The position numbers and the translations under genes were made by a program. From a gamma proteobacterium HIMB30 (GTDB taxonomy: Bacteria; Pseudomonadota; Gammaproteobacteria; Pseudomonadales; Litorivicinaceae), in contig AGIG01000010.1 in NCBI GenBank assembly GCA_000227525.2, positions 1 through 48,655 of the forward strand: a stretch of 48,655 nt of DNA, written 5' to 3'. The notes below the pieces were generated by a model that saw nothing but the letters and a program-made list of their open reading frames with translations, made no database searches and was not told the DNA's origin. The stretch's first letter is position 1, and each line of letters starts with the position of its first letter. This document shows, one piece after another, positions 9,501-17,122 of the stretch.

Positions 9501-10381
9501 GGATTTGGCGAGACGGCCGTTGGATGGTTGTGTGTCTCAACCTTCATGACAAGATGCACAGGCTCCACCACCGATTGATAGGCATGTGTCATCGGATTCA
9601 CCAAGAACCGTTCCACGCTTGGACCTTGCACCACTGCGGCATTATCAGCATAGGCAGACAGCACACCAGCCGGTGCAATCTGGTGCGTATTTCGAATCCA
9701 CTGAAATAAACTCTTTGGCTGATCTTCGCCATCTAATGTCCAAGATGCATTGAATATCTTATGACGACAGTGCTCTGAGTTTGCCTGCGCAAACATCATG
9801 AGCTCCACATCCGTTGGATCTCGCTCAAGCTTGGCATATGCCGTTGCGAGGTACGTCACTTCATCATCTGATAAAGCGAGCCCGTGAACTGCATTCGCAT
9901 GGTTCAGTGCACCAATCGGATCTGAACCCAATGCGACGATCCCAAGCGGCTCTGGCGCACCCGATGTAAAGAAGGCGTCGGTCGGTAAATCAGTGAGAAC
10001 ATCTTCCATCATCGGATCTGAAATCAATCCATTCACAACGACTTGCTCAGCATCCGTGATTGAACCCGACACAATTACATGCATACCCCGTTCAATACGA
10101 TCGATCGCGTCAAAACCACAATTCTTTGCGATGTCAGTTGCCTTTGAACTCCAGGGCGATGTCGTTCCTGTCCGGGGCAACACGACCAAACCGGATCCTA
10201 ACGTGAGTGGATTTGCGTCGAGCAGTTTCGCTAGCTTATCTGCATCTCCAGCGTCTCCCATCACGAAAAATAGATATGTACAAATCAGATCCTCAATATG
10301 GATTCCAAGTGCTTGCGCGCGATTGATGAGTGAGTGAATACGAAACGACGAGAGGGCCTCTCCTCCCTGCAGAATGAGCAT
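6551..10381 (-). CDS. purL: phosphoribosylformylglycinamidine synthase
   Basis: This is the large single-chain PurL of 1276 residues, the usual form in gammaproteobacteria. It converts FGAR, glutamine and ATP to FGAM in purine synthesis. The order is N-terminal PurS-like region, linker, two AIR-synthase-like halves with glycine-rich segments (VETHNHPTAVSP, GAATGAGGEIRDEG), then a class I glutamine amidotransferase domain. In that domain the nucleophile is C1115 in LGICNGCQ and the His/Glu pair is H1239/E1241 in MPHPE. All motifs look intact. AAGGA lies nine bases before the ATG. It is followed after four bases by rsmJ, and guaBA and purF lie elsewhere in the window. Confidence 0.97.
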   Translation of the reverse strand: MLILQGGEALSSFRIHSLINRAQALGIHIEDLICTYLFFVMGDAGDADKLAKLLDANPLTLGSGLVVLPRTGTTSPWSSKATDIAKNCGFDAIDRIERGMHVIVSGSITDAEQVVVNGLISDPMMEDVLTDLPTDAFFTSGAPEPLGIVALGSDPIGALNHANAVHGLALSDDEVTYLATAYAKLERDPTDVELMMFAQANSEHCRHKIFNASWTLDGEDQPKSLFQWIRNTHQIAPAGVLSAYADNAAVVQGPSVERFLVNPMTHAYQSVVEPVHLVMKVETHNHPTAVSPNPGAATGAGGEIRDEGATGRGAKPKAGLTGFSVNYLRIPGLAMPWECDLPMPSRLATSLQIMLEGPIGGAAFNNEFGRPNLNGYFRAYEAFEETTIGTRRRGYVKPIMIAGGIGSIAEGQVEKKPFSDGTPLVVLGGPAMLIGLGGGAASSAGEGTSGSDLDYASVQRANPEMERRCQEVIDRCWLRGADNPIDFIHDVGAGGLSNALPELVKDGGVGADFSMDWIPSADSSLSPLALWCNEAQERYVLAVNPAKLDEFEAICLRERCPYAIVGHAHDRPHLSVAKTDETSMPVDLPVDVLFGKPPKMHRDASTLSVKLQPAQFASIQFSELARRVLSHPTVASKNFLITIGDRTVSGLVHQDQMVGPWQVPVADCAVTHSAIGSITGEAMAMGERTPIALVDAGASARMAVAETLMNMAGAAIGSVGQIKLSANWMCAAGTAGEDARLYEAVKAVGGEFCPALGVCIPVGKDSMSMKTRWSDAEDTHEVIGPMSLICSGFAPVTDIEKTVTPLLRGHDSSLIAIDLGQQRMAGSIACEVTSQFGDVPPDIAPLELKACFELLQTLIADGRLLAYHDRSDGGLLATVSEMLFASRAGLQAMTPTDVDPVAFWFNEEIGCVIEVANSDVESVVNMCSEAGLSTYVLGEPDQSQSLAIIQNEQVLLNETRVALEQAWSSVSLAMARLRDNPDCIDQEAQQIARSHDGLNSVVIPQMDQIPETRRVSKSRPRVAILREQGVNGQIEMAHAFDHCGFEAIDVHMSDLMSGRQTLESFDALAACGGFSYGDVLGAGSGWARSILFNDQLSAMFQAFFERENTVSLGICNGCQMMAQLAPLIPDAKHFQPMARNASQQFEARLALATLPTSRSVLLRGLEGTRFPIAVAHGEGRFQHTTSEVTSLLDSGLSSLLYTDDQGYAETRYPGNPNGSAQGLAGLCSEDGRVTIMMPHPERVVLRSQLSFAPKGTPRVTPWMGLFDNAWRFVTGQ

Positions 10382-10467
10382 ATCAATCGGTCCTTGATGC
10401 GATCGAAAATTTGAAAACCGGAGTTTAGCAGAGCCGACCGTGTCGCCGGAGGATTCAATCCATTTTT

Positions 10468-10959
10468 TTACTCAGACTTCTGCGGCGATGCTGAGCGCCG
10501 AGCCTGGAAAAATTGCTGCAAGAGCGTTGCCGACTCATCGGCATGTAAACCGCCCACAACCGTCAGCTGATGATTGTAAAATGTGGCCTCTGGGAGCCTT
10601 AACTGTGACTCCAGAACCCCTGCTCTCGGTTCTTTGGCGGCAAATATCACTCGCTCGATTCGCGCGTGAATGATCGCACCAAAGCACATGGTGCAAGGCT
10701 CAAGGGTTACATATAGCGTGGTGCCTGGAAGCCTGTAATTCTGAATCGCATTACAGGCGTCGCGAATTGCTGCGATCTCTGCATGATGACTTGCGTCATG
10801 ATTTGAAATCGGCGCATTCCAGCCCTCCCCAATAATTGTGTTGTCACGGACCAAGACCGCGCCCACCGGAACTTCGTTCAGTGATGATGCGTACGCAGCC
10901 AGCTCAAGGGCCTGACGCATGAAGATCGCATCGTCTTCGCTAAACTCACTGTGTAACAT
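10468..10959 (-). CDS. tadA: tRNA-specific adenosine deaminase
   Basis: This is a 163-residue zinc-dependent deaminase that converts A34 to inosine at the wobble position of tRNA-Arg(ACG). The catalytic HAE motif is H59-A60-E61 and the zinc ligands are in PCTMC (C89, C92). The family N-terminal sequence with MRQALELA is present. The open frame extends further upstream, but I chose ATG at 10959 because GGAG sits five bases before it and the extension is not family-like. It is divergent from the class V aminotransferase gene, with 93 bases between the two starts, and lies 86 bases upstream of purL on the same strand. Confidence 0.93.
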   Translation of the reverse strand: MLHSEFSEDDAIFMRQALELAAYASSLNEVPVGAVLVRDNTIIGEGWNAPISNHDASHHAEIAAIRDACNAIQNYRLPGTTLYVTLEPCTMCFGAIIHARIERVIFAAKEPRAGVLESQLRLPEATFYNHQLTVVGGLHADESATLLQQFFQARRSASPQKSE

Positions 10960-11052
10960 TTGACTCCTCAGCGACCAATCAGTTGACGATCTGCGTTGAA
11001 TGGGGTTTCCTTCATCAACTTTTGGCCCACGCGACGGACAGGATACCAAACG

Positions 11053-12180
11053 ATGTCGTCAATATATCCAAAGATCGATCCCGACGGTCTACTTGAGTAC
11101 TCTGTTGTATTCACTGATCGCTCGATGAATCACATGTCCAAAGCATTCCAAAAGGTCATGTGCGATTTGCACGCTGGCTTAACCAGCGTCTACAAAGCGC
11201 AATCCTGCGTTTTGGTGCCAGGCGGCGGTTCCTTCGCGATGGAATCGGTTGCACGTCAATTTGCGAGAGACCAAAAGGTTCTTGTTGTCCGAAACGGTTG
11301 GTTCAGTTACCGCTGGACCCAAATTTTCAATCAAGGCGTCACGCCCTCACACGCGGAAGTTGCCCAAGCACGTCCGGATACAAATGCTGCAGATCAACAA
11401 TTTTCGCCGGTCCCGGTCGGTGAGGTCTGTGCGCAGATCCGGTCAGAAAAACCGAATCTGGTCGTGGCACCTCATGTCGAAACCTCTGCTGGGATGTTGC
11501 TGCCAGACAGCTACATTCAGGCACTCACAGAGGCAGCTCATGAAGTCGGTGGCCTTTTTGTTCTTGATTGTGTCGCCGCCGGAGCACTGTGGGCTGATAT
11601 GGACGCGCTTGGTGTTGATGTTCTGATTACAGCGCCGCAGAAAGGCTGGACCTCGACGCCCTGCGCTGGAGTGATCATGCTGTCGAATCGAGCGCTGGAA
11701 CGTCTCAAAACGACGACATCTGACAGTTTTGTGCTCGATCTGAAGAAGTGGCACAGCATCATGGACGCATACCTAAGCGGTGGTCACGCGTACCATGCAA
11801 CAGTGCCTACAGATGGGCTGGCAAACTTCCTCGATACCTATAATGAAATGGCAACGATCGGCTTTGATTCGCTCAAAGCCAATCAGATTGAGCTCGGTCG
11901 CCAGATCCGTGAGCTCATGGAAGGTTACGGATTCAAAAGTTTAGCGGCAAACGGCTTCAAATCGCCAACCGTGGTTGTTTCCCATACCGATCGTGCTGAC
12001 TTCAAAAATGGCAGTGCGTTTGCAGATGTTGGACTCCAGATTGCCGCCGGTGTTCCTCTGGAGTGCGGTGAATCTGCTGACTTTCAAACATTTCGGATCG
12101 GCCTATTCGGGATGGATAAACTGATGAACATCGATCGCACCGTGACGCTTCTGGACGACGCTCTCAGAAAGATGATCTAG
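11053..12180 (+). CDS. class V PLP-dependent aminotransferase (alanine-glyoxylate type)
   Basis: This 375-residue fold-type I enzyme resembles alanine-glyoxylate / serine-pyruvate aminotransferases of class V. The cofactor lysine is K197 in TAPQKGW, the ring-nitrogen aspartate is D172 in FVLDCVA, and the phosphate-binding loop PGGGSFAMES lies near 56-65. ATG at 11053 is preferred over the longer frame because AGGA lies nine bases upstream and the upstream codons overlap the tadA 5' region. Its substrate cannot be read from sequence. It ends four bases into the convergent SMR gene and lies about 1.3 kb from the TAXI/class III aminotransferase/BKACE operon, so it may serve the same amino-acid pathway, which is inference only. 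Confidence 0.82.
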   Translation: MSSIYPKIDPDGLLEYSVVFTDRSMNHMSKAFQKVMCDLHAGLTSVYKAQSCVLVPGGGSFAMESVARQFARDQKVLVVRNGWFSYRWTQIFNQGVTPSHAEVAQARPDTNAADQQFSPVPVGEVCAQIRSEKPNLVVAPHVETSAGMLLPDSYIQALTEAAHEVGGLFVLDCVAAGALWADMDALGVDVLITAPQKGWTSTPCAGVIMLSNRALERLKTTTSDSFVLDLKKWHSIMDAYLSGGHAYHATVPTDGLANFLDTYNEMATIGFDSLKANQIELGRQIRELMEGYGFKSLAANGFKSPTVVVSHTDRADFKNGSAFADVGLQIAAGVPLECGESADFQTFRIGLFGMDKLMNIDRTVTLLDDALRKMI

Positions 12181-12512
12181 CTCGACTGAGTCGAACTGAA
12201 TAAGTTCACGAGGATCACCCCTGCCACAATCAAAGCAAGTCCAACGATGGCTTGCCATTGCAACAGTTGTTTGTAAACAAATGCACTGAATATCGCGATC
12301 AGAAACACGCCGATGCCGCTCCAAATGGCGTAGACAATCGCTATTGGAATGTCTCGGATCGCGAAGGTCAGACAGTAGAAAGCGATGGCATAGCAACAAA
12401 TCATCGTGATGGTCGGCGCAATCCGGGTAAAGTTTTGAGTCGCTGGGAGTAATAGCGTCCCCATGACCTCACAAACAATCGCACCCCCTAAGAACAAATA
12501 ACTAATCATCAT
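12177..12512 (-). CDS. SMR family small multidrug/metabolite exporter
   Basis: This is a 111-residue protein with four predicted membrane helices, typical of the EmrE/Sug small multidrug resistance family, which works as a proton-coupled antiporter in dual-topology dimers. The key acidic residue is seen in the first helix (CEVMGT, about E15), and the conserved tryptophan lies in YAIWSGIG in helix three. Its start overlaps the stop of the RpiR regulator gene by four bases (ATGA), so the two are co-transcribed and the exporter may be under RpiR control. It could export a cationic compound, guanidinium or a polyamine. Nothing in the sequence decides among these. Confidence 0.88.
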   Translation of the reverse strand: MMISYLFLGGAIVCEVMGTLLLPATQNFTRIAPTITMICCYAIAFYCLTFAIRDIPIAIVYAIWSGIGVFLIAIFSAFVYKQLLQWQAIVGLALIVAGVILVNLFSSTQSS

Positions 12513-13363
12513 CGACCCTTCTGGTCTGTCTTCGAAAATTCCATCGAAGCATCAGGTGACCAATAGCCAGATAACTTCTCTATATCATCTTTGAAATGCT
12601 TAAGCTGTCGTCGTGATTTTCGATCCTGCAGACCACAGCCTGTTTCGACCAAATACTCAATCCAAGCGAAAAACGAAATTCGACTCGGAATGTAATCCAT
12701 GGGAATTTGATTAATCACCACAATTTCATCAGCAAGCTCACACAGTGGAGATTCAGAGCTATCCGTTACCGCAACTATTCGAATTCCGGTTTCTCTCGCC
12801 ATTTTCGCAACTTTGATCGACTGTGACGCATAAGGGTGAGTCGAAAAAATCACCAGCACATGATCAGGACGCGCAAGCATTAAATGATCAAATGCCGCGC
12901 TCTCTGAATTCGGCACAAGAAATACGTTGTGCTGGATCATATTGAGGAGGTGGGCAAGATAATGCGACAAACTATAGGCACTTCGAAAACCGGCAACATG
13001 GCACGGTGATTGGAATACCAACCGTGCAATCCGATTCAACTGTTCGCGCTTTTCTGGAACAAACACACTCCCCAAAGCAACACGGAACGAATGCTCGTGC
13101 TCGCTTTCTCGAGATGATGCCGCGATCCGAGAAGCACCCAGAAACTCCCGCTTAAAAATTGTTTGAAGGCTCTGATAGGTCTCAAGTCTCAATGATTTGA
13201 CCAACCGCATGACAGTCGACGGGGTGACTCCTGAGCGCTCAGCCAACTGCCGAACACTCAGAAATGGAATATCAGAACCGTGACGTAACATGAAACGGCC
13301 AACACGCTGTTGCGTCGGCGGACATTCCTCAATCTTCGCTCTGATTGCGTGGATGTTCATCAT
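12509..13363 (-). CDS. MurR/RpiR family transcriptional regulator
   Basis: This regulator of about 284 residues has an N-terminal RpiR-type helix-turn-helix (VRQLAERSGVTPSTVMRLVK) and a C-terminal SIS domain that binds phospho-sugars or other small ligands (FSTHPYASQS, then AVTDSSESPLCELADEIV). ATG at 13363 or 13360 is more family-like than the upstream extension to 13429. It is divergent from the TAXI-TRAP operon, with about 147 bases between them holding an inverted repeat (13372-13385), and is co-transcribed with the SMR gene. By position it is the likely local regulator of the uptake and catabolism operon. RpiR proteins next to amino-acid catabolic genes are common in marine proteobacteria. 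Confidence 0.87.
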   Translation of the reverse strand: MMNIHAIRAKIEECPPTQQRVGRFMLRHGSDIPFLSVRQLAERSGVTPSTVMRLVKSLRLETYQSLQTIFKREFLGASRIAASSRESEHEHSFRVALGSVFVPEKREQLNRIARLVFQSPCHVAGFRSAYSLSHYLAHLLNMIQHNVFLVPNSESAAFDHLMLARPDHVLVIFSTHPYASQSIKVAKMARETGIRIVAVTDSSESPLCELADEIVVINQIPMDYIPSRISFFAWIEYLVETGCGLQDRKSRRQLKHFKDDIEKLSGYWSPDASMEFSKTDQKGR

Positions 13364-13371
13364 TTCCCGGC

Positions 13372-13385
13372 GGAACAAACGTTCC
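13372..13385. promoter_or_regulatory. inverted repeat, candidate RpiR operator
   Basis: A perfect inverted repeat GGAAC-AAAC-GTTCC lies directly upstream of the rpiR-type start, in the divergent region shared with the TAXI operon. Its position suits autoregulation. With five-base arms it could occur by chance, and no second copy of the same half-sites was seen next to the TAXI gene, so the call is tentative. Confidence 0.3.
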
Positions 13386-13432
13386 AAAAAAATACGACTT
13401 TCGACTAATACGACACGATCGTACCACAAAGT

Positions 13433-13461
13433 TTGCGATTAACCCGTGACTTCGTGATAGT
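13433..13461 (+). promoter_or_regulatory. possible sigma70 promoter for the TAXI-TRAP operon
   Basis: TTGCGA (13433-13438) and GATAGT (13456-13461) are separated by 17 bases and lie about 50 bases upstream of the TAXI gene start. Both hexamers deviate from consensus, and no better pair was seen in this divergent region. This is a guess from spacing and has no transcript support. Confidence 0.3.
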
Positions 13462-13510
13462 TAACGGCGTCTTGTTAGGACACAAAAGTACAACAATAAG
13501 GAGTACATCT

Positions 13511-14479
13511 ATGAAGATTAAACACTTCGCCCTTGCGTCTGTTGCGGCATTCGGATTGACTGCTGGTGCAGTTCAAGCTCAACAGTTCATCTCCATCGGT
13601 ACTGGTGGCGTCACAGGTGTCTACTACCCCACTGGTGGTGCAATCTGTCGTCTCGTGAATAAGGATCGTAAAACGCACGGTATCCGTTGTTCAGCGGAAT
13701 CAACCGGCGGGTCTGTGTATAACATCAACACGATCCGTGCTGGCGAGCTAGAATTCGGGGTCGCCCAGTCTGATTGGCAATATCACGCATACAACGGGAC
13801 ATCAAAATTCAAAGATCAGGGTGCGTTTACCGATTTGCGCGCTGTGTTCTCAGTGCACCCAGAGCCATTCACTTTGCTCGTTCGCGGTAAGTCATTTAAC
13901 AACGTCAAAAAGTTCGAAGACCTGAAAGGCATGAAAGTGAATGTCGGTAATCCAGGTTCAGGGCAGCGTGCAACCATGGAAGTCGTCATGGATGCATTTG
14001 GAATGAAGATGAGCGATTTCGCTGTTGCGGCAGAGCTCAAGGGTTCTGAAATGGCACAAGCGCTGTGCGATGGCAAAATCGACGCGATGATCTATACCAT
14101 TGGTCACCCAGCAGCAGCGATCACAGAAGCAACCAACAGTTGCGACGTGCGTCTGGTTTCTGTGAAAGGTGCTCCAATCGATAAGTTGGTCGCTGATAAC
14201 TCGTTTTATCGCGTCGCGACTGTCCCAGGTGGCATGTACAAAGACAATCCAAACGAAACAACAACATTTGGTGTTGGTGCGACCTTCGTGACCTCTGCGA
14301 AGATTCCGGATAACGTTGTGTACACGGTCGTTAAAGCAGTTTTTGACAACTTCGCCGACTTTAAGAAACTCCACCCAGCATTTGCCAATCTAGACGAACA
14401 GCAAATGATCAGTGATGGACTCTCTGCGCCGATTCACCCGGGTGCAATGAAGTACTACAAAGAACGCGGCTGGAAATAA
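13511..14479 (+). CDS. TAXI family TRAP transporter solute-binding protein
   Basis: This is a 322-residue periplasmic substrate-binding protein of the TAXI (TRAP-associated extracytoplasmic immunogenic) family. A clear signal peptide ends in AGAVQA near residue 23, followed by the family opening [19 protein letters not shown] and a typical [11 protein letters not shown] segment. ATG at 13511 has AAGGAG seven bases upstream, so the longer upstream frame is not used. TAXI proteins with known ligands bind dicarboxylates or amino acids such as glutamate and 2-oxoglutarate, but specificity here is open. The gene for its membrane partner follows after a strong stem-loop. It is the first gene of a four-gene catabolic operon. 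Confidence 0.95.
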   Translation: MKIKHFALASVAAFGLTAGAVQAQQFISIGTGGVTGVYYPTGGAICRLVNKDRKTHGIRCSAESTGGSVYNINTIRAGELEFGVAQSDWQYHAYNGTSKFKDQGAFTDLRAVFSVHPEPFTLLVRGKSFNNVKKFEDLKGMKVNVGNPGSGQRATMEVVMDAFGMKMSDFAVAAELKGSEMAQALCDGKIDAMIYTIGHPAAAITEATNSCDVRLVSVKGAPIDKLVADNSFYRVATVPGGMYKDNPNETTTFGVGATFVTSAKIPDNVVYTVVKAVFDNFADFKKLHPAFANLDEQQMISDGLSAPIHPGAMKYYKERGWK

Positions 14480-14493
14480 CCAACGGCCATTGC

Positions 14494-14515
14494 AGAGGGG
14501 GTGAGAACCCCCTCT
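14494..14515 (+). terminator. intercistronic stem-loop without a U-tract
   Basis: A perfect nine-base-pair stem (AGAGGGGGT pairing with ACCCCCTCT) encloses a four-base GAGA loop. It lies between the stop of the binding-protein gene and the start of the permease gene. No run of T follows, so it is unlikely to be a full rho-independent terminator. Hairpins here usually stabilise the upstream message or cause partial termination, so that much more binding protein than permease is made. A GTG at 14501 lies inside the stem, which argues against using it as the permease start. Confidence 0.7.
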
Positions 14516-14536
14516 CCTCACTCGGCACGACCTCTC

Positions 14537-17122
14537 ATGACCCCAGACCAACCGATCTCTCCCACAGAACAACATGGGCAGCCGCCAATGGGTAGTGGGC
14601 GAACGTTAATCCTGACGTTGTGTTTCCTCTGGTCGGTATTCCAGCTCTATGTGGCTTCAGTGATCCCGTTCGTTTTAACCGAATGGACTGGACTGAGCCT
14701 CGTATTCAACAATCAAGAAATTCGACAAGTTCATTTGGCATTCGCACTTGCCCTTGCCATGCTCGCGTTTCCTCTACGAAGGAATCCAGCAAAACAAACG
14801 ATCGCTTGGTATGACTATGCGGCAGCCCTGATTGCGGCAGGCTCTTGTCTCTACCTACTCATTTTCAAAGACCAGATCTCCGATCGTGCAGGTCTCCCAA
14901 CAACGAGTGATTTGTGGGTTTCGGCCATCGGTATGCTAAGCCTGGCGCTTGCACTTTACCGATGCCTTGGTCTACCGCTGCTACTGGTCTGTTCATTTTT
15001 CTTGTTCTATGTGTTTTTTGGTGATCAAAGTTTCATGCCTGAAACCGTTCAGTGGAAAGGCGCGTCACTCAACAAAGCCCTTTGGCATTTCTGGATGCAA
15101 ACCGAGGGCGTCTTTGGCGTCGCACTCGGCGTTGCCTCATCAATGATTTTTCTGTTTGTCTTGTTCGGCGCTTTGTTAGAAAAAGCTGGTGCTGGCATCT
15201 ACTTCATCCGACTCGCGTATGCATTACTAGGACACATGCGTGGTGGTCCGGCAAAAGCGGCTGTCGTGGCGTCAGGCCTTTCGGGGATTTACTCTGGTTC
15301 GTCGATCGCAAACGTTGTCTCAACGGGCACATTCACCATCCCATTGATGAAAAAAACTGGGCTAACGCCTGAAAAAGCAGGTGCAGTGGAAGTTGCTGCA
15401 TCAACCAATGGTCAGCTCACACCCCCGGTGATGGGAGCCGCTGCCTTCTTAATTGCAGAGTTCACTGGAATTTCCTATTTAGAACTGATCACCCATGCGA
15501 TACTTCCAGCCATCGTTTCCTATATTGGATTGATGTATATCGTTCATCTGGAAGCTGTCAAATTAGGCCTTCAGGGATCTGATCGATCGTCACGAGCGCT
15601 TCCACTTGCGCAAAAACTAGGCGGTGTCATTGCTGGGTTTATCGGATTTGGTCTTCTCGGATTTCTGACCCAACTACTCTTTGGTTGGACTCAAGATGTA
15701 TTCCCGACAGCAACGATTCCCGCGGCGATCGCTCTCTTTTTATTGATCTATTTAGCGACCTTGAAAGTCGCCGCAAAAAGCCAAGACCTTGGCGATCTCC
15801 TCGCTGACGATCCGTCAACACGTGACATTCCTGCGCGCGAAATTCTGGTTCAAGGCCTGCATTTTCTGGTCCCGATCGTGGTTCTACTGTGGTGCGTTTT
15901 GATCGAACGCCTGTCGCCTGCACTCTCGGCTTTCTGGGGAACCATGGCCATCTTGTTCGTGATCCTGACGCAAGAACCCCTGAAAAACTATTTCCGAGGC
16001 CAAGCATGGACAAATTCTCACTGGAGTGTTGGCTTTCGTGCTGCGCTGTCGGGAATGATCCAAGGTGCTGAAAACATGATCAGCATCGGCGTCGCAACCG
16101 CTGCAGCAGGACTGATTATCGGGACTGTCTCCCTCACCGGTGCGCACCAGGTGATTGGCGAGCTCGTCGAGGCACTGTCGGGCGGGAATCTCATTTTAAT
16201 GCTGCTTCTGGTTGCGTTGATGTGTTTGATTTTAGGGATGGGACTTCCAACCACCGCCAATTACATCGTTGTCTCGTCATTGATGGCCCCAGTGATCGTG
16301 AGTGTAGGGGCGCAATCCGGATTAATCGTGCCACTAATCGCTGTGCATTTATTTGTGTTCTACTTTGGGATTCTGGCTGATGACACGCCCCCCGTTGGCT
16401 TGGCCGCCTTTGCAGCGGCTGCAATCAGTCAAGGCGACCCCATTCGCACAGGTATCCAAGGTTTTGCTTACGATATCCGAACCGCGATTTTACCTTTCAT
16501 CTTCATATTCAATACCGATCTCTTGCTCATCGATGTGACTTGGATCCAGGGGATTATCATCTTTATCGTCGCTGCATGCGCCATGATGCTATTTGGCGCC
16601 GCCACTCAAGGGTTTTGGATGGTCAAATCACGTTGGTGGGAAACAGTCGCGCTCCTGCTGATTGCCTTCACACTGGTAAGACCGGGTTATTGGATTGATC
16701 AATTCCAAGCACCTTGGGTTTCATTTGACGTCAATGAGTCGGCTTTGAATCGATCGGACCTCGACGGTCAAGTGCAACTCACCATTGAAGGCCCTGATTT
16801 TGATGATCCTGATCAAACCACGCAGTTAATTCTCCTGGTTAAAGTGACCCAATCGCAAGTCCTCGCGACTGCACTTGATACAGTCGGGATTCTTGCGCGT
16901 GCCGAAGATCAAAACGTATTACTGGATGAGCCCTTTCCGGGAACTGAGTACTTCCAGTCCATGCAACGTTTTGATTTTTATGGGGATACACCTGTTCAAA
17001 TTACTGACCTTGCGATCGAACAAACAAACCGACTCACCAAGGAATCGATGTATATCCCTGCATTGATCCTCCTTTTGATCGTCGGGTGGTCACAACGAAC
17101 TCGCCGTTTGAAGGAGGAATAA
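14537..17122 (+). CDS. TRAP transporter permease, fused 4TM/12TM subunits (TAXI type)
   Basis: This is an 861-residue fused DctQ-DctM permease, the form normally paired with TAXI binding proteins. Many hydrophobic helices fill residues about 25-710. The DctM motifs GMGLPTTANYIV and ADDTPPVGLAAFAAAAIS are visible. After these comes a soluble periplasmic C-terminal domain of about 110 residues resembling DUF3394, then one last membrane helix. It imports the TAXI ligand using an ion gradient. ATG at 14537 is preferred because the upstream GTG lies in the stem-loop, although no strong Shine-Dalgarno precedes it. The stop directly abuts the start of the aminotransferase gene. Confidence 0.93.
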   Translation: MTPDQPISPTEQHGQPPMGSGRTLILTLCFLWSVFQLYVASVIPFVLTEWTGLSLVFNNQEIRQVHLAFALALAMLAFPLRRNPAKQTIAWYDYAAALIAAGSCLYLLIFKDQISDRAGLPTTSDLWVSAIGMLSLALALYRCLGLPLLLVCSFFLFYVFFGDQSFMPETVQWKGASLNKALWHFWMQTEGVFGVALGVASSMIFLFVLFGALLEKAGAGIYFIRLAYALLGHMRGGPAKAAVVASGLSGIYSGSSIANVVSTGTFTIPLMKKTGLTPEKAGAVEVAASTNGQLTPPVMGAAAFLIAEFTGISYLELITHAILPAIVSYIGLMYIVHLEAVKLGLQGSDRSSRALPLAQKLGGVIAGFIGFGLLGFLTQLLFGWTQDVFPTATIPAAIALFLLIYLATLKVAAKSQDLGDLLADDPSTRDIPAREILVQGLHFLVPIVVLLWCVLIERLSPALSAFWGTMAILFVILTQEPLKNYFRGQAWTNSHWSVGFRAALSGMIQGAENMISIGVATAAAGLIIGTVSLTGAHQVIGELVEALSGGNLILMLLLVALMCLILGMGLPTTANYIVVSSLMAPVIVSVGAQSGLIVPLIAVHLFVFYFGILADDTPPVGLAAFAAAAISQGDPIRTGIQGFAYDIRTAILPFIFIFNTDLLLIDVTWIQGIIIFIVAACAMMLFGAATQGFWMVKSRWWETVALLLIAFTLVRPGYWIDQFQAPWVSFDVNESALNRSDLDGQVQLTIEGPDFDDPDQTTQLILLVKVTQSQVLATALDTVGILARAEDQNVLLDEPFPGTEYFQSMQRFDFYGDTPVQITDLAIEQTNRLTKESMYIPALILLLIVGWSQRTRRLKEE

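Noticed and set aside
10440-10475. T-run after tadA as a rho-independent terminator
   Set aside because: The run reads as A residues in the direction of tadA transcription and no stable stem precedes it, so it cannot terminate tadA.
10960-11052. TTGACG hexamer between tadA and the class V aminotransferase as a promoter
   Set aside because: No acceptable -10 element lies 16-18 bases downstream, so I do not call a promoter.
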